A DNA stretch of 21,453 nucleotides from Bacillota bacterium (GCA_023402355.1 JAEXCG010000119.1:1-21453); one strand, 5' to 3'; shown: positions 12,402-19,954, counted from the stretch's first letter. The notes: a model not told the origin generated them from the sequence alone. Numbers and translations: made by a program.

Positions 12402-13415
12402 ATGCGCACACACGGCACCAGGAGGCCGCGGGGGGATACGGGTTCCTTTTGGATTTCGTATTCCGACCTGATGGCGGGCATGCTGTTCGTGTTTGCGCTG
12501 ATCCTGTTCTTCAGCATTTATCAGCTCGTCGAGCTGCAGGAGACGAAGACGGCGGAGCTGGAAACCAAAGAAGCGCAACTGACACAGCAGCAGAGCATCC
12601 TGCTCGACCAGCAGGCGGAGCTGCAGGATAAAGAGGCACAGCTGGCGGCGTCTACCGCGCTGCTGGACGATCAGCAGGCGCAGCTCGACGAGCAGGCGGC
12701 GCTGCTCGCGCTGTCCACGACGCAGCTGGAGGAAAAACAGGCGGCGTTCGACGCGCAGAGTCTCGAACTGGACGACGCCAAAAAGAAGATCGCCCTCGCG
12801 CAGGAGAACATGGCCGCTCAGCAGATTCGCATGAACGAGCAGGAGGCATTGCTTTCGGCGCAGCAGACGAAGATCGACAACCTGATCGGCGTGCGCTCGC
12901 GCATCATCGAGGACCTGCGCGACGAGATGCTCAGCGCGAACCTGAACACCGTCGTGGACCGGCAGACGGGCGCGATCGTCTTTACGGGTTCCGTGCTCTT
13001 CGACTCCGGCAAGTCGGAGCTCAAACCCTCCGGCATGGCGCTGCTGGACAGCTTCCTTCCGGTCTACGTGCGCACGCTGCTCTCGCCGGAAAACAGCGAG
13101 TACGTGGCGGAGATCATCATCGAAGGCCATACGGATACGGACGGAGACTACCTGAGCAACCTGAACCTTTCGCAGCAGCGGGCGCTCTCGGTGGTTACCT
13201 ACTGCCTGTCGGACGCGTTCGGCGGCCTGACGCATGCGGAAAAAGAGCAGCTTCGCTCCATCATGACGGCGAACGGGCGCTCGTATGTCGATCCGGTCTA
13301 CTACGAGGACGGAACGATCAACAAGGACGCTTCGCGGCGCGTGGAGTTCAAGTTCCGCCTGAAGGACGCGGAGATGATCGACGAGATGAGCCGCATATTG
13401 GAAGCGGCGGATTAA
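12402..13415 (+). CDS. ZorB-like MotB/OmpA-family protein with long coiled coil
   Basis: The product has 337 residues. A short cytoplasmic head is followed by one helix (about 23-42) preceded by ISYSDLMAG, where D22 corresponds to the ion-carrying aspartate of MotB and ZorB. Residues 43-175 form a Gln/Glu/Leu heptad coiled coil with repeated AQL/AEL units. The C-terminal 185-337 is an OmpA-like peptidoglycan-binding domain (EGHTDTDGDYLSNLNLSQQRA at 241-261, SRRVEFKFRL at 311-320). It would be the wall-anchored stator partner of the preceding channel protein. The coiled coil is much longer than in ZorB of Gram-negative Zorya as I recall it, perhaps a spacer across a thick Gram-positive wall. 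The start codon is one base beyond the ZorA-like stop, with AGGGAGG (12387-12393) inside the upstream gene, so the two are translationally coupled. Confidence 0.83.
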   Translation: MRTHGTRRPRGDTGSFWISYSDLMAGMLFVFALILFFSIYQLVELQETKTAELETKEAQLTQQQSILLDQQAELQDKEAQLAASTALLDDQQAQLDEQAALLALSTTQLEEKQAAFDAQSLELDDAKKKIALAQENMAAQQIRMNEQEALLSAQQTKIDNLIGVRSRIIEDLRDEMLSANLNTVVDRQTGAIVFTGSVLFDSGKSELKPSGMALLDSFLPVYVRTLLSPENSEYVAEIIIEGHTDTDGDYLSNLNLSQQRALSVVTYCLSDAFGGLTHAEKEQLRSIMTANGRSYVDPVYYEDGTINKDASRRVEFKFRLKDAEMIDEMSRILEAAD

Positions 13416-13458
13416 TTCCGGGCCGGTTTGCCGCGCCCAAGAAGGGTGAACGAAGAAG

Positions 13459-13941
13459 ATGCGGGTGTTCGCTTGGATCCTGGTGGTCATTACGGTGCTG
13501 ACGGTGGGCCTGGCCGTTTACGAGCTGGCGACGCTGAAGCTGGGCACGGAGGCGGTGCAGGTCTCGGTAACGCCTGCCTCCCGGAGTGAGGCGCTGCTGG
13601 AAGATATGCGCGCAGGCATGGACAACGATTCGCTGACGGGCCGAATCTTTTCGCGGGAAGCGATTGGAAATGCGGAGGACTACGTCTTTATCACCTACAC
13701 CGTGCCGGTGAAGAACATGAATTTTTTAAGCGCCGAATGGATCGAGCTGGTCGTTTCGCCGCAGGAGGGCGACATCGTCCAGGTGTCGACCGGGGATGCG
13801 CAAAAGCTGCCGGGCCTGAGCCGGGCAGACCTGAGCGCGACGGTGCTCTGCCGCCTAAGCGAGCAGGAGGCCGCGGCGAGAAAGCCGTCGCTTGAAATCA
13901 ATTACTTCCTGTTCGGAAGGCCGTACAGCTTTGAACTGTGA
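13459..13941 (+). CDS. Small single-pass membrane or secreted protein, third gene of the ZorAB-like operon
   Basis: The product has 160 residues. A single N-terminal hydrophobic helix (about 4-24) acts as anchor or uncleaved signal and is followed by an extracytoplasmic, beta-prone domain (EDYVFITYTVPVKNMNFLSAEWIELVV, about residues 73-99) with one cysteine. I do not recognise a family. It starts 43 bases after the ZorB-like stop with only a weak ribosome site (AAGAAGG about 12 bases upstream) and is followed at once by the operon terminator, so it is probably cotranscribed. Topology places its domain outside, beside the ZorB-like coiled coil and wall domain. It could be a stator accessory or an unrelated passenger. 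Confidence 0.82.
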   Translation: MRVFAWILVVITVLTVGLAVYELATLKLGTEAVQVSVTPASRSEALLEDMRAGMDNDSLTGRIFSREAIGNAEDYVFITYTVPVKNMNFLSAEWIELVVSPQEGDIVQVSTGDAQKLPGLSRADLSATVLCRLSEQEAAARKPSLEINYFLFGRPYSFEL

Positions 13942-13949
13942 CCGAAAAG

Positions 13950-13985
13950 AACGCGTCCGCGATAAAAACGGACGCGTTTTCTTTT
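13950..13985 (+). terminator. Terminator of the ZorAB-like operon
   Basis: AACGCGTCCG (13950-13959) pairs perfectly with CGGACGCGTT (13969-13978), followed by TTTTCTTTT. It starts eight bases after the last stop codon. Confidence 0.92.
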
Positions 13986-13987
13986 GC

Positions 13988-14013
13988 ACCCCTTGCCGCC
14001 GTGGGCATACGAT
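13988..14013 (+). promoter_or_regulatory. Possible sigma-K/sigma-E type sporulation promoter
   Basis: CATACGAT (14006-14013) fits the mother-cell -10 pattern CATANNNT. Sixteen bases upstream is AC (13988-13989), the sigma-K -35 core. No sigma-A promoter is evident before the coat-like gene. The spacing to the ATG at 14064 is reasonable. Confidence 0.5.
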
Positions 14014-14063
14014 GTTAGCGTGAGGAGCACCTCATAAACAAAAACGAGGAGGCGCAACCGAGT

Positions 14064-14855
14064 ATGAGTTTTTACTCCTATAAGAATGCGAACACTTCCT
14101 GCTGCCCCGGCGTCGTAGGCAACGACGTGCTCAATGGCCTGAACGAAAAGATCTGCATTCAGGTGCAGCGCGTGTACGATTCCTGCCTGCAACAGGAGCA
14201 GAAGGACGATGTGGACGTCACGCTCGTCAGCTACGGCATGGTTCCTTCCTGCGGCTGCGGCAACAACGAGAACAACGAGAACACGCAGCCGGTGATGCCC
14301 ATCGCCTTTGAAAGCTGCCGTTCCACCTCGACCGAGGGCACGATCCGCGACCTGACGATCGACCGGCTTTGCGACCGCCCCTGCTTCGCCCGCGTGCGCT
14401 GCAAGATCGACGTGCCGATCGACATCCTGTTCACGGACGCGAATTGCCGCGAGTACATCGGCCGTGGCGTCGTTACGGTCAACAAGGACGTCCTGCTTTC
14501 CATCCCCGACGAGTCGATCGTGCCCTACACCCTGGAGTCCATGGTCAGCGCGATCTGCGTATCGGGCACCTATCGCGGCAACAATGTATTCCGTTTGACG
14601 GTGTGCGTCACCGTCATCCTCAAGGTGCTGGCGAAGGTCGAGATTCTGGTCCCCTCGTACGGCTTCTGCCCGATCCCGCCGTGCGAAGAGTTCGCGGAGA
14701 ACGTATGCGACGAGTTCTTCAGCCTGCCGCTCTTCCCGCCTGCCCTGTGCGACGAGAGCGCGGTCGCCTCGAACTGCGGCTGCAACAACTGTGCGACGCT
14801 CGGCACCGCGAGCAACGGCAACACGGGCTGCGGATGCAGCGCCTGCCGCCGGTAA
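14064..14855 (+). CDS. Cysteine-rich probable spore coat or exosporium protein
   Basis: The product has 263 residues including 23 cysteines (about 9 percent), many as CC, CGC or CxxC pairs (SCCPG at 12-16, SCGCG near 62-66, NCGCNNC near 236-242, GCGCSAC at the end). There is no signal peptide or membrane helix. The middle (about 90-195) alternates hydrophobic and polar residues as in a beta domain, including VVTVNKDVLLSIPDESIVPY. Cys-rich, signal-less proteins of this kind in Clostridia are typically cross-linked into spore coat or exosporium layers. The sigma-K-like promoter upstream supports mother-cell expression late in sporulation. GAGGAGG (14046-14052) lies 11 bases before the ATG. The exact family is not recognised, and a metal-binding surface protein is the alternative. 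Confidence 0.8.
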   Translation: MSFYSYKNANTSCCPGVVGNDVLNGLNEKICIQVQRVYDSCLQQEQKDDVDVTLVSYGMVPSCGCGNNENNENTQPVMPIAFESCRSTSTEGTIRDLTIDRLCDRPCFARVRCKIDVPIDILFTDANCREYIGRGVVTVNKDVLLSIPDESIVPYTLESMVSAICVSGTYRGNNVFRLTVCVTVILKVLAKVEILVPSYGFCPIPPCEEFAENVCDEFFSLPLFPPALCDESAVASNCGCNNCATLGTASNGNTGCGCSACRR

Positions 14856-14866
14856 CGGCGACGCCC

Positions 14867-14909
14867 GGCCTCCGAAGACGGCGCAAAAGCGCCTCTTCGG
14901 GGGCCTTTT
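14867..14909 (+). terminator. Terminator of the coat-like gene
   Basis: GGCCTCCGAAGA plus GCGC (14867-14884) pairs with GCGC plus TCTTCGGGGGCC (14889-14905) around AAAA, with a small internal bulge, followed by TTTT. Confidence 0.88.
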
Positions 14910-14923
14910 GCATGGCCCAAGTG

Positions 14924-14973
14924 CCGGGTGCGAACCGCAGGCGATTGGGTTTGCCGGGAGAGGTTCGCACCGG
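14924..14973. repeat. Inverted repeat between the coat-like gene and the CRISPR remnant
   Basis: GGTGCGAACC (14927-14936) is perfectly complementary to GGTTCGCACC (14962-14971), with CCGG extensions on both sides and a 25-base interior that can pair further (GGC/GCC). There is no T run, so it is not a simple terminator. Confidence 0.6.
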
Positions 14974-15040
14974 ATTCTATGACGCAGCTTCGGTAAATAT
15001 TGTTCCTCAATGAAATGCGAGCGGCTAAAAAAGCAGGAAT

Positions 15041-15068
15041 TTGGATGGTTTGATGGAATTGTTATGAT
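15041..15068 (+). promoter_or_regulatory. Leader promoter of the CRISPR remnant
   Basis: TTGGAT (15041-15046), 16 bases, then TATGAT (15063-15068). It lies in an A/T-rich stretch (about 14990-15089) that fits a CRISPR leader and directs transcription into the first repeat. Confidence 0.55.
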
Positions 15069-15085
15069 GAAAGATTGGCAGGATA

Positions 15086-15194
15086 AGCTGTCGCGCCTCA
15101 CGCGGGCGCGTGGATTGAAATAACAGCGCGAAATACCATCAAAGCCTCGACCGCATGTCGCGCCTCACGCAGGCGCGCGAAAAGCGCGACAGCT
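15086..15194. repeat. 11-base inverted repeat bracketing the CRISPR remnant
   Basis: AGCTGTCGCGC (15086-15096) and GCGCGACAGCT (15184-15194) are exact reverse complements, so the whole repeat-spacer-repeat unit could fold as one closed structure. The right arm lies in the degenerate 3' part of repeat 2. Confidence 0.7.
15090..15188 (+). CRISPR. Orphan one-spacer CRISPR remnant, type I-C style repeat
   Basis: Repeat 1 (15090-15121, 32 bases) begins GTCGCGCC, has the stem CGCGCC/GGCGCG and ends GCGTGGATTGAAAT, the hallmark of type I-C repeats. A 35-base spacer (15122-15156) follows, the usual I-C spacer size. Repeat 2 (15157-15188) matches repeat 1 at 20 of the first 21 bases and then degenerates, as leader-distal terminal repeats do. 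An A/T-rich leader with a promoter precedes it and a terminator follows. No cas genes are in the window. Confidence 0.75.
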
Positions 15195-15221
15195 CATCGG
15201 ACCTGACAGAACCGATACGTG

Positions 15222-15255
15222 AAAAGCGGCTTCCATATGCGCGGAAGCCGCTTTT
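15222..15255. terminator. Terminator after the CRISPR remnant
   Basis: AAAAGCGGCTTCC (15222-15234) and GGAAGCCGCTTTT (15243-15255) form a perfect 13-bp stem with an 8-base loop. The A/T ends make it look bidirectional. Confidence 0.82.
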
Positions 15256-15277
15256 GCATGACAAACCGCGGCTCGCA

Positions 15278-15286
15278 TGTTACAAT
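15278..15286 (+). promoter_or_regulatory. Possible extended -10 promoter of lhr
   Basis: TGT followed by TACAAT (15281-15286) makes an extended -10. The best -35-like string, TGACAA (15259-15264), is 16 bases upstream and weak. It lies just past the terminator at 15222-15255 and 25 bases before the start codon. Confidence 0.4.
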
Positions 15287-15311
15287 GGAGAAAACGGCGG
15301 GAGGTATGCGG

Positions 15312-18300
15312 ATGGACGAGGCGCTAAAGCTCTTTTCTCGGGAAACGGCGGCGTGGTTTGAGCGCGCGGTGGGAGAGCCCACGCAGGTACAGCGGGAGAG
15401 CTGGCCCGCCATCGCCTCCGGCAGGCACGCGCTGGTCAGCGCGCCCACCGGTACGGGCAAGACGCTGTCCGCATTTCTCTGGTTCGTCGACGAATTGACG
15501 CGCGAAGCCGAGGGCGGAGAGCTTCCGAACGAGCTGCGCGCCGTCTATATCTCCCCTCTAAAGGCGCTGGGAAACGACATCAACGAAAATCTGAAACGGC
15601 CCATCGAAGGGATTGCGGGGGCGTCGCGCATTCGGACAGCGGTTCGCACGGGCGACACGCCGCAAAGCGAGCGCACGCGCATGCTGCGAAAGCCCCCGCA
15701 TATCCTGATCACGACGCCGGAATCCCTGTACCTGCTGCTGACGTCGGCCGGGGGCAGGCGTATGCTGTCGACCGCCCGCGCGGTAATCGTGGACGAGCTG
15801 CATGCCCTCATCGGCACCAAGCGCGGCGCGCACCTCATGCTGTCGCTTTCGCGGCTGGACAGGCTGTGCGGGCGGCCGCTTCAGCGCGTGGGCCTTTCGG
15901 CGACGATTCATCCGCTGCAGGTGGCCGCCGACTATCTGGCGGAGGGAACGCGCGTGATCGCGCCCGCCATGCAAAAGGCGGCGGACATGGTGGTCGTGTG
16001 CCCGGTTCCGGACATGCGCGTGCTGCCGGAAGGGACGGTCTGGCCGGAACTCGCGCGCGCGGTGGTGCGGGAGTGCGAGGGAATGCGCACGGTGATCGCC
16101 TTTCTGGAGGGGCGCGCACAGGCGGAAAAGCTGGCGTTCGGCGTGAACGCGCTGATGGGCGAGGGCTTTGCGCGCACACACCACGGCTGCGTGTCCAAGG
16201 AACAGCGGCTGGAGGCGGAGCAGCAGCTTCGCAGCGGGCAGCTCCGTCTGCTCTGCGCCACGTCCTCCATGGAGCTGGGCATCGACGTGGGCGAAGTGGA
16301 CAAGGTGGTACAAATCGGCTGTCCCGGCACGGTGTCGGGCGCGCTGCAGCGCCTGGGCCGGGCGGGACACAACCCGGGCCGCGTGAGCGTGATGCGCCTG
16401 TTTCCGCGCACGGCGGCGGAGGCGCTCTCCTGCGGGCTGACCGCGACGGCGGCGATGCGCGGGGCCATCGAGCCGGCGCGTCCGCCCGAGGCATGCCTGG
16501 ACGTGCTCGCGCAGCACCTCGTCTCGATGGCGGCGGCGCAAACCTATACCGTGGACGAGGCGCTGGAGATGGCGCACGGCGCGCACAGCTTCCGCGGCGT
16601 GACGCGCGCGCAGGTCGAGGCGCTGCTGCGCATGCTGGCGGGCGACTTTGAACACGACCTGGACCGCCCCGTGCGTCCGCGCCTGCTCTACGACCGCATT
16701 CACGCTCTCGTGTCGGGCGACGCCTACACGCGCATGCTGGCGGTCTCCTCGGGCGGAACGATTCCGGACCGGGGCTGGTTCCCGGTCATGCTCGCGGACG
16801 GAACGCGCCTGGGGGAGCTGGACGAGGAATACGTGTTCGAGGCGCGGGTGGGCGACAAGTTTTTGCTCGGGGCGTTCGCCTGGCGAATCGCCGAGATTCA
16901 GCGGGATCGGGTGATCGTGACGCCCGCGACGGCGGAGGGGGCGCAATCGCCCTTCTGGCGCGGGGACGGACAGGGACGCGCCTATGAAACGGGCGTGCAG
17001 TTCGGCGAGATGCTGCGCGCATTGGAGGAGGAGGGCCGCCAGGGCCGCCTGACGCAGGCGCTGATGCGCCTTCACATGGACGCGTCCACGGCGCAGAACG
17101 CGTCCAGGCACGTAAAGCGCCAGCTCGAGGTCACGGGCTGCCTGCCGACCGACCGCACGATCATCGCGGAGCACTTTGTGGACGAGGCGGGCGAGCATCA
17201 GCTCATGGTCCATTCGATCTTCGGCAGGCGGGTGAACTACGCGCTTTCGCTCCTGCTCGCGCACGAGGCGCAGCGCCGGACGGGCGTGGACGTGCGCGCC
17301 TTTGAGGACGACGACGGCGTGCTGCTCTACCTGATGGGGTCAAAGGCGTTGCCCGAGGGGCTCTTATCCCGGCTTGACGCCGAGGAAGCGCCCGGGCTGC
17401 TGCGCGCGATATTGCCGGGCACGCCGCTTTTCTCGATGGCCTTTCGTTACAACGCGGGCCGCGCGCTGATGATGGGCGTGCGCCGGGCGGGGCGACTGCC
17501 GCTCTGGGTGCAGCGCCTGCGGGGCGCGGAGGCGCTGTCCGGCGCGGTGACGCAGGCCGGGCATCCGCTGATCGAGGAGACGCTGCGCGAATGCCTGGAG
17601 GACTTTATCGACCTGCCCGCCTTGCAGCGCGTGCTTCGGGGGATTCAAGCGGGCGGCATCGCCGTGCGCGAACTGCACACGAGCGCGCCATCGCCGATGG
17701 CCCTGCCGCTGCGCCGCCAGGTGGAGGCGACGATGATGTACGAGTATTCGCCGATTCCGCAGGCCGCAAACCAGGCGGTACAGCAGGCGCTCAGCGCGCA
17801 GGAGATGATCGCGCCGGGCGAGGAAGAGCTGCGGCGCGCCGCAATGCGCCGCAGACAGCCGCAGAACGCGGAGCAGCTGCACGCGCTGCTCATGGCGGAG
17901 GGCGACCTGATCGCGGGCGAGGCGGACGCGCCGGTTCGCTGGCTGGAGGAGCTCGCGCAGGCGGAGCGCGCGCTGTACGTGGAGCCGGGGCTTTGGATTT
18001 GTGCGGAGCAGCGGGCACTCTATGAGGCGGCGCTCGTGCAGGAGGAGCGGCAGGCACGCGAACGCATCGTTCGAAGGTGCCTGCGATACCGGGGCCCGCA
18101 GGACGCGGGGAGCCTTTCCGCGCGCTACGTCTGGCCGGAGGCGGTTTGTGAGGAAATCTTAAACGCGCTGCTGGAAGACGGGGCCGCGGCGGAGATGGAC
18201 GGCCTGTACTATCACGCGGACGTGTTCGAGCGGGCGCAGCGTGAAACCGTGCAGACGCGCAGGGCGCAGGCCGTGACGTACCCGCCGGAGCGCTATGCGG

Positions 18301-19415
18301 CGCTGATAGCCGCGGGAATGCGCGCGCCCGGCAGCAGCGCGGATCAGCTTCGCGAGGGGCTGCTCGGCCTGACGGACAGCCCGTACCCCGTTCGGATGTG
18401 GGAGAGCGTGCTGCTGCCCGCGCGCACGTCGGGCTACCGCCCCCGGCTGCTGGACGCGGCGCTCTCGCAGGGCGAGGTCTTCTGGCAGATTCAGCCGGGG
18501 GAAAAGCCGCTGCTCAGCCTTCATGCCGCCGGGGACGTGGACTGGTCCGCCGAGCCGGAGCCGCCGGAGGCTTTGACGGACGCGGAGCGAACGGCCTATG
18601 AGGTGCTGCGCACGCGCGGCGCGCTGTTCGCGCAGGCGATCGCGCCGCAGCTCGGCGGCGAATCCGCGCTGGACGCGCTGACGTCGCTCGCGCTCAAAGG
18701 CTACGTGCATGCGGACAGCTTTGCGCCGCTGCGCGAATGGCTGGCGGCGCAGGGCGCGAAGCGCCGGGACGTCAAGCGGCGGGCGATGGCGCGCGCGTCG
18801 GCGCAGCAGGCCGGGCGATGGGAGGTCGTGCGCCCGCTTCGGGCGCTGACGCTGGAGGAGCGGCTGGAACGTGCTTTTTCCAAGGCGCAGATTCTGTGCC
18901 GCGAAACGGCGGAGGGCGTCGCCTGGGGAGAGGCGCTTTCGGTGCTGCGCGTGTGGGAATACACGGGCAAGGTGCGCAGGGGATACTACATCCGCGGCCT
19001 GTCGGGCGCTCAATTCATCCGCGAGGAGGACTACGCGCGGGTGCTCGCGCACCTCAAAGCGCCGCAGGAGGAGATTGTCTGGCTGAACGCCGCAGACCCC
19101 GCGCAGGTGTGGGGCAAGGCGCTGGCGCACGCGGCGGGCGCGGCGTTCACCTGCGTGCCCGGCACGGCGTTGGCCTTGCGGGCCGGGCGCGTCGCCGCCC
19201 TGTTGGAGCGGCAGGGGGCAGCGCTGCGAATCGTCCTGCCGGAAGCGGCGGACGAGGCGCTGCAAGCGCTCGCACGGGGCTTTTCACAAAGGCGCGTCTT
19301 TTCGGATCAGCAGAGCCTTTGCGTGCGCGATTACCCCGAAGAGGCGCGCGAAGCGCTGGAACGGGCCGGATTTCGACGGCAAGTGCACGATTACGTGCTT
19401 TGGCGGGAAATATAA
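15312..19415 (+). CDS. lhr: Lhr-type superfamily 2 ATP-dependent helicase (full length)
   Basis: This is a 1367-residue cytoplasmic helicase. The RecA-like motifs are in order: Q-type TQVQRESWPAI, Walker A APTGTGKT (44-51), PLKAL (82-86), TTPESLY, DELHAL (161-166), GLSATI (194-199), SMELGIDVG and QRLGRAGH. After the two RecA domains come winged-helix and Lhr-specific regions. The length, near that of E. coli Lhr (about 1538), shows that a C-terminal domain is present and not only the roughly 860-residue Lhr core. Lhr proteins move 3'-5' on single-stranded DNA and take part in DNA repair; their physiology is not well settled. I chose the ATG at 15312 because GGGAGG (15299-15304) is seven bases upstream; the ATG at 15306 is too close. 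The cysteine hydrolase gene follows after 20 bases and is probably cotranscribed. Confidence 0.93.
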   Translation: MDEALKLFSRETAAWFERAVGEPTQVQRESWPAIASGRHALVSAPTGTGKTLSAFLWFVDELTREAEGGELPNELRAVYISPLKALGNDINENLKRPIEGIAGASRIRTAVRTGDTPQSERTRMLRKPPHILITTPESLYLLLTSAGGRRMLSTARAVIVDELHALIGTKRGAHLMLSLSRLDRLCGRPLQRVGLSATIHPLQVAADYLAEGTRVIAPAMQKAADMVVVCPVPDMRVLPEGTVWPELARAVVRECEGMRTVIAFLEGRAQAEKLAFGVNALMGEGFARTHHGCVSKEQRLEAEQQLRSGQLRLLCATSSMELGIDVGEVDKVVQIGCPGTVSGALQRLGRAGHNPGRVSVMRLFPRTAAEALSCGLTATAAMRGAIEPARPPEACLDVLAQHLVSMAAAQTYTVDEALEMAHGAHSFRGVTRAQVEALLRMLAGDFEHDLDRPVRPRLLYDRIHALVSGDAYTRMLAVSSGGTIPDRGWFPVMLADGTRLGELDEEYVFEARVGDKFLLGAFAWRIAEIQRDRVIVTPATAEGAQSPFWRGDGQGRAYETGVQFGEMLRALEEEGRQGRLTQALMRLHMDASTAQNASRHVKRQLEVTGCLPTDRTIIAEHFVDEAGEHQLMVHSIFGRRVNYALSLLLAHEAQRRTGVDVRAFEDDDGVLLYLMGSKALPEGLLSRLDAEEAPGLLRAILPGTPLFSMAFRYNAGRALMMGVRRAGRLPLWVQRLRGAEALSGAVTQAGHPLIEETLRECLEDFIDLPALQRVLRGIQAGGIAVRELHTSAPSPMALPLRRQVEATMMYEYSPIPQAANQAVQQALSAQEMIAPGEEELRRAAMRRRQPQNAEQLHALLMAEGDLIAGEADAPVRWLEELAQAERALYVEPGLWICAEQRALYEAALVQEERQARERIVRRCLRYRGPQDAGSLSARYVWPEAVCEEILNALLEDGAAAEMDGLYYHADVFERAQRETVQTRRAQAVTYPPERYAALIAAGMRAPGSSADQLREGLLGLTDSPYPVRMWESVLLPARTSGYRPRLLDAALSQGEVFWQIQPGEKPLLSLHAAGDVDWSAEPEPPEALTDAERTAYEVLRTRGALFAQAIAPQLGGESALDALTSLALKGYVHADSFAPLREWLAAQGAKRRDVKRRAMARASAQQAGRWEVVRPLRALTLEERLERAFSKAQILCRETAEGVAWGEALSVLRVWEYTGKVRRGYYIRGLSGAQFIREEDYARVLAHLKAPQEEIVWLNAADPAQVWGKALAHAAGAAFTCVPGTALALRAGRVAALLERQGAALRIVLPEAADEALQALARGFSQRRVFSDQQSLCVRDYPEEAREALERAGFRRQVHDYVLWREI

Positions 19416-19435
19416 ACGGGAAAGGGGAGTTTTCA

Positions 19436-19954
19436 TTGAAGACGTTATTGGTGGTTATCGACATGCAAAGGGATTTCGTGTCGGGCGCGCTCGGCACCCC
19501 GGAAGCGCAGGCGATCGTTTCGCGCGTAGCCGATAAGGTGCGCGCGGGCATCGCGCAGGGGGCGGACATCGCCTTTACGCTGGACACGCACGGGCCGAAC
19601 TACTTGCAGACGCAGGAAGGAAAGAAGCTGCCCGTCGCACACTGCATCAAAGGCACAGACGGATGGCGGCTGGTTGAACCCCTGAACGACTTTCCGGGCA
19701 GGCGCTTTGAAAAGGAGACGTTTGGGAGCGTGGCGCTGGCGGAGGCGGCGGCGCGAGAGGGATATGCGCGCGTCGAGCTGATCGGCGTGTGCACGGATAT
19801 CTGCGTGATCTCCAACGCGCTGCTGCTCAAGGCGTACATGCCGCAGGCGCAGATCGTCGTGGACGCCTCCTGCTGCGCGGGCACGTCGAAAGAGAGCCAT
19901 CTGCGGGCGCTCGAGGCGATGGCGGTCTGCCAGGTGGATTGCGAAGCCCTGTAA
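19436..19954 (+). CDS. Cysteine hydrolase, isochorismatase/nicotinamidase family
   Basis: The product has 172 residues. The catalytic triad of the family is visible as D9 (VVIDMQRDF), K93 (FEKETFGS) and nucleophile C123 (GVCTDICV). The segment LDTHGPNYLQTQEG (49-62) with D50 and H52, plus H69 in PVAHC, resembles the metal site of nicotinamidases, which deamidate nicotinamide to nicotinate for NAD salvage. That substrate is likely but not certain; related enzymes hydrolyse isochorismate or ureido compounds. The start is a TTG at 19436: AAAGGGGAG ends six bases before it and the usual N-terminus begins there. An ATG at residue 10 would remove the catalytic aspartate. It lies 20 bases after lhr. 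Confidence 0.88.
   Translation: MKTLLVVIDMQRDFVSGALGTPEAQAIVSRVADKVRAGIAQGADIAFTLDTHGPNYLQTQEGKKLPVAHCIKGTDGWRLVEPLNDFPGRRFEKETFGSVALAEAAAREGYARVELIGVCTDICVISNALLLKAYMPQAQIVVDASCCAGTSKESHLRALEAMAVCQVDCEAL

Noticed and set aside
10772..13415. Flagellar stator MotA/MotB
   Set aside because: The channel protein has a 350-residue tail and the partner a long coiled coil, and no flagellar or chemotaxis genes adjoin; ZorAB-like fits better.
12153..13490. 445-codon minus-strand frame across the ZorB-like gene
   Set aside because: It mirrors the coiled-coil coding repeats, has no start signals, and crosses the gene boundary of a well-supported operon.
13902..15101. 399-codon minus-strand frame over the coat-like gene
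   Set aside because: It spans two terminators and a promoter of the plus strand and has shadow-like composition; the cysteine-rich plus-strand frame has a proper ribosome site.
15155..15361. Small plus-strand frame starting in the CRISPR remnant
   Set aside because: It covers the second repeat and a terminator and overlaps the lhr start in another frame, with no ribosome site.
15558..17264. 568-codon open frame on the minus strand inside lhr
   Set aside because: It is antisense to a helicase with all motifs in place; its arginine/histidine-rich low-complexity product is a reading-frame shadow.
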